A program made the translations under genes and the position numbers. From an uncultured Acetatifactor sp. (GTDB lineage: Bacteria; Bacillota; Clostridia; Lachnospirales; Lachnospiraceae), in the NCBI GenBank assembly GCA_910587555.1, contig CAJULV010000083.1:1-13876 (forward strand): a stretch of 13,876 nucleotides of DNA, read 5' to 3'. The notes under the pieces were generated by a model, which saw nothing but the letters and a program-made list of their open reading frames with translations, was not told where the DNA came from and ran no database searches. Positions 12,941 through 13,876 of the stretch are shown piece by piece (the first letter of the stretch is position 1; every line of letters begins with the position of its first letter).

Positions 12941-13504
12941 ATGACGGAAAAAGAATTACGGAAACTGAACAGACACGATCTTCTGGAGCTGTTGGTGGAA
13001 CAGAGCCGTGAAGCGGCCAGACTGGGAGAGGCGCTGAAGGAAAAAGAAGAGGAGTTGTCCGAAGTCCGGGAGGGAAACGGACGCCTGAAGGAAAAGCTGA
13101 ACGAAAAAGATGAATTGATCGAAAAGCTGAAAAGCCGTCTGGACGAGAAGGATGCGGTGATGGCGGGGGAGGCTGCCAGCGCGGGAGAACAGATGGAACG
13201 CCTGAAAGAGAAGCTGGACGAGAAGGATGCACTGGTTGAAAAATTGAAAAGCCGTCTGGACGAAAAGGATATGCGGCTGACGGAAGAGGCAGCATCCAGG
13301 GAGGAACAGCTGAGGCGCCTGAAGGAGAAGCTGGATGCCAAGGATGGCCTGATCGAAAAACTGCGGGAACAATTGGACCGCAGGGACGGGAAGATTGAAA
13401 AGCTTGAGGCAGAGACAGGGCGGCTCCGGTCCGACAGATGGAAGGAAATGAAGGAGAGCGGACTTCCGCCGGAGCTTTTGGAGAGATTGAAGATATTATT
13501 ATAA
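12941..13504 (+). CDS. Coiled-coil protein with three 39-residue repeats
   Basis: The protein has 187 residues, very rich in E, K, L and R. The start at ATG 12941 has only a weak AGG upstream, but the N-terminus MTEKELRKLNRHDLLELLVEQ is a typical helical start for this type. Residues 48-164 contain three tandem copies beginning RLKEKL(N/D)(E/A)KD, each of 39 residues, with long heptad runs (LIEKLKSRLDEKD). The C-terminus GLPPELLERLKILL looks like a separate capping helix. There is no signal peptide, so it is cytoplasmic or membrane-associated. It lies 98 bp before signal peptidase I in the same direction. Repeat identity is high at DNA level, suggesting recent expansion and possible length variation. 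The role may be structural or scaffolding; this is inference. Confidence 0.7.
   Translation: MTEKELRKLNRHDLLELLVEQSREAARLGEALKEKEEELSEVREGNGRLKEKLNEKDELIEKLKSRLDEKDAVMAGEAASAGEQMERLKEKLDEKDALVEKLKSRLDEKDMRLTEEAASREEQLRRLKEKLDAKDGLIEKLREQLDRRDGKIEKLEAETGRLRSDRWKEMKESGLPPELLERLKILL
13082..13432 (+). repeat. Three tandem 117-bp repeats in the coiled-coil gene
   Basis: Units start at CGCCTGAA 13082, 13199 and 13316, exactly 117 bp apart, each encoding 39 residues. The first two are most alike (both contain AAAAGCCGTCTGGACGA); the third diverges in its second half. A period of 39 residues equals four heptads plus one hendecad, so the coiled-coil register is kept. Confidence 0.8.
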
Positions 13505-13602
13505 AGGAAGGCGGCGGGGAACCTGACACCACTGTTTGCGGATATGAAATGGAAAGGCGGAATGGTTCCTGACGAAAGACCGGTAATACAGAGGGTTTTC
13601 AC

Positions 13603-13876
13603 ATGAGTGAGGAAAAGAAGATGGAACTGCCGGACCTGGAAGCCCTTGAGGCGGAACTGGAGAGGACGCGGTACAGGAAAAGATATGGAAACGTACTTCG
13701 AAGTACGGCTTTTTCCCTGGTGGTGGTAGCGGCGGCAGCGGTACTGATAGCGGTGCTCCTGCTACCGGTGCTGCAGATCAGCGGAACATCCATGACGGAT
13801 TCCCTGCAGGATGAAGACATTGTGGTGGCGCTGAACAGTTCGGGATATGAGACAGGTGATATCATTGCCTTTTACT
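13603..13876 (+). CDS. lepB: Signal peptidase I, N-terminal part (runs off the window)
   Basis: 91 codons are visible from ATG 13603, with GAGGG seven bases upstream. A charged N-terminal cytoplasmic segment (residues 1-33, helical, ELPDLEALEAELERT) precedes one membrane segment at about 36-58 (AFSLVVVAAAAVLIAVLLLP). ISGTSMTDSLQDEDIVV follows with the catalytic serine Ser63 in the SGxSM motif. GYETGDIIAFY is the next conserved strand. The general-base lysine lies beyond the edge. The enzyme cleaves signal peptides on the outer face of the membrane. Gram-positive genomes often keep an extra copy next to the surface or pilus proteins it processes, so its place in this operon suggests exported structural proteins to the right. 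That is inference. Confidence 0.9.
   Translation, partial: MSEEKKMELPDLEALEAELERTRYRKRYGNVLRSTAFSLVVVAAAAVLIAVLLLPVLQISGTSMTDSLQDEDIVVALNSSGYETGDIIAFY

Noticed and set aside
13082..13432. Tandem repeats as a CRISPR array
   Set aside because: The units are contiguous, in frame and protein-coding without spacers; they encode coiled-coil heptads.
12442..13602. Long minus-strand frame of 386 codons rich in serine and arginine
   Set aside because: It is the antisense shadow of the coiled-coil gene and the WQG gene; it has no ribosome binding site and its low-complexity content mirrors the GAA/AAG codons on the other strand.
13692..13707. Perfect 16-bp palindrome CGTACTTCGAAGTACG
   Set aside because: It lies inside the signal peptidase coding sequence just before the membrane segment and needs no separate explanation; chance is plausible.

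Overview
The window looks like chromosomal accessory DNA of a low-to-mid G+C Clostridia, most likely Lachnospiraceae. The signs are strong AGGAGG-type ribosome binding sites, sigma-A promoters close to consensus, a BTAD (SARP-like) regulator, a Gram-positive type signal peptidase I, and many one-gene accessory families typical of gut Clostridia. All family names here come from motif reading and memory, not from a search.

Layout. (1) Bases 1-1340, minus strand: a discoidin-like protein followed by the 5' part of a PHP-domain nuclease (endonuclease Q type), with a promoter at 1310-1339. (2) Bases 1597-6437, plus strand: a run of single-domain genes of the kinds that fill immunity or accessory islands. 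These are a zinc-ribbon/DUF1963-like protein, a short Sel1-like protein, an SMI1/KNR4-like protein, an AT-rich histidine phosphatase and an ADP-ribosylglycohydrolase, separated by eroded gene scraps. (3) Bases 6438-7679: a 64-bp palindromic repeat and a deletion chimera in which an LRR-type gene that lost its 3' end abuts a beta-lactamase-like serine hydrolase that lost its 5' end. (4) Bases 7661-8902: a marR-flavodoxin operon on the minus strand, with a consensus promoter bracketed by two operator-like sites. Divergent to it is a gene fusing a Mor/CD3324-type HTH to an aminoglycoside-phosphotransferase-like kinase, whose start appears to be damaged by one base.

(5) Bases 10212-13876 are the most interesting part. 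Two perfect 26-bp inverted repeats (10212-10237 and 10491-10516) enclose 253 bp. The segment carries a sigma-A-like promoter (TTGCAA-17-TATAAT) that at present points left, away from the downstream genes. The right-hand repeat, together with six bases just inside the segment and six just outside, forms a 17-bp hairpin followed by six T residues, which is a good intrinsic terminator. Flipping the segment would both point the promoter at the downstream genes and remove the base of the terminator stem. I read this as a phase-variation switch captured in the OFF state.

Downstream of the switch, all on the plus strand with gaps of about 90-110 bp and no internal terminator seen, lie five genes: a small protein with a C-terminal WQG motif domain, a BTAD regulator with a degenerate GGDEF-like C-terminus, a second WQG-domain protein, a coiled-coil protein built of three 39-residue repeats, and signal peptidase I, which runs off the window. 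The regulator and signal peptidase suggest an operon for a surface or secreted structure, probably continuing to the right. That function is inference; the invertible switch is supported directly by the sequence. No recombinase gene is present in the window.
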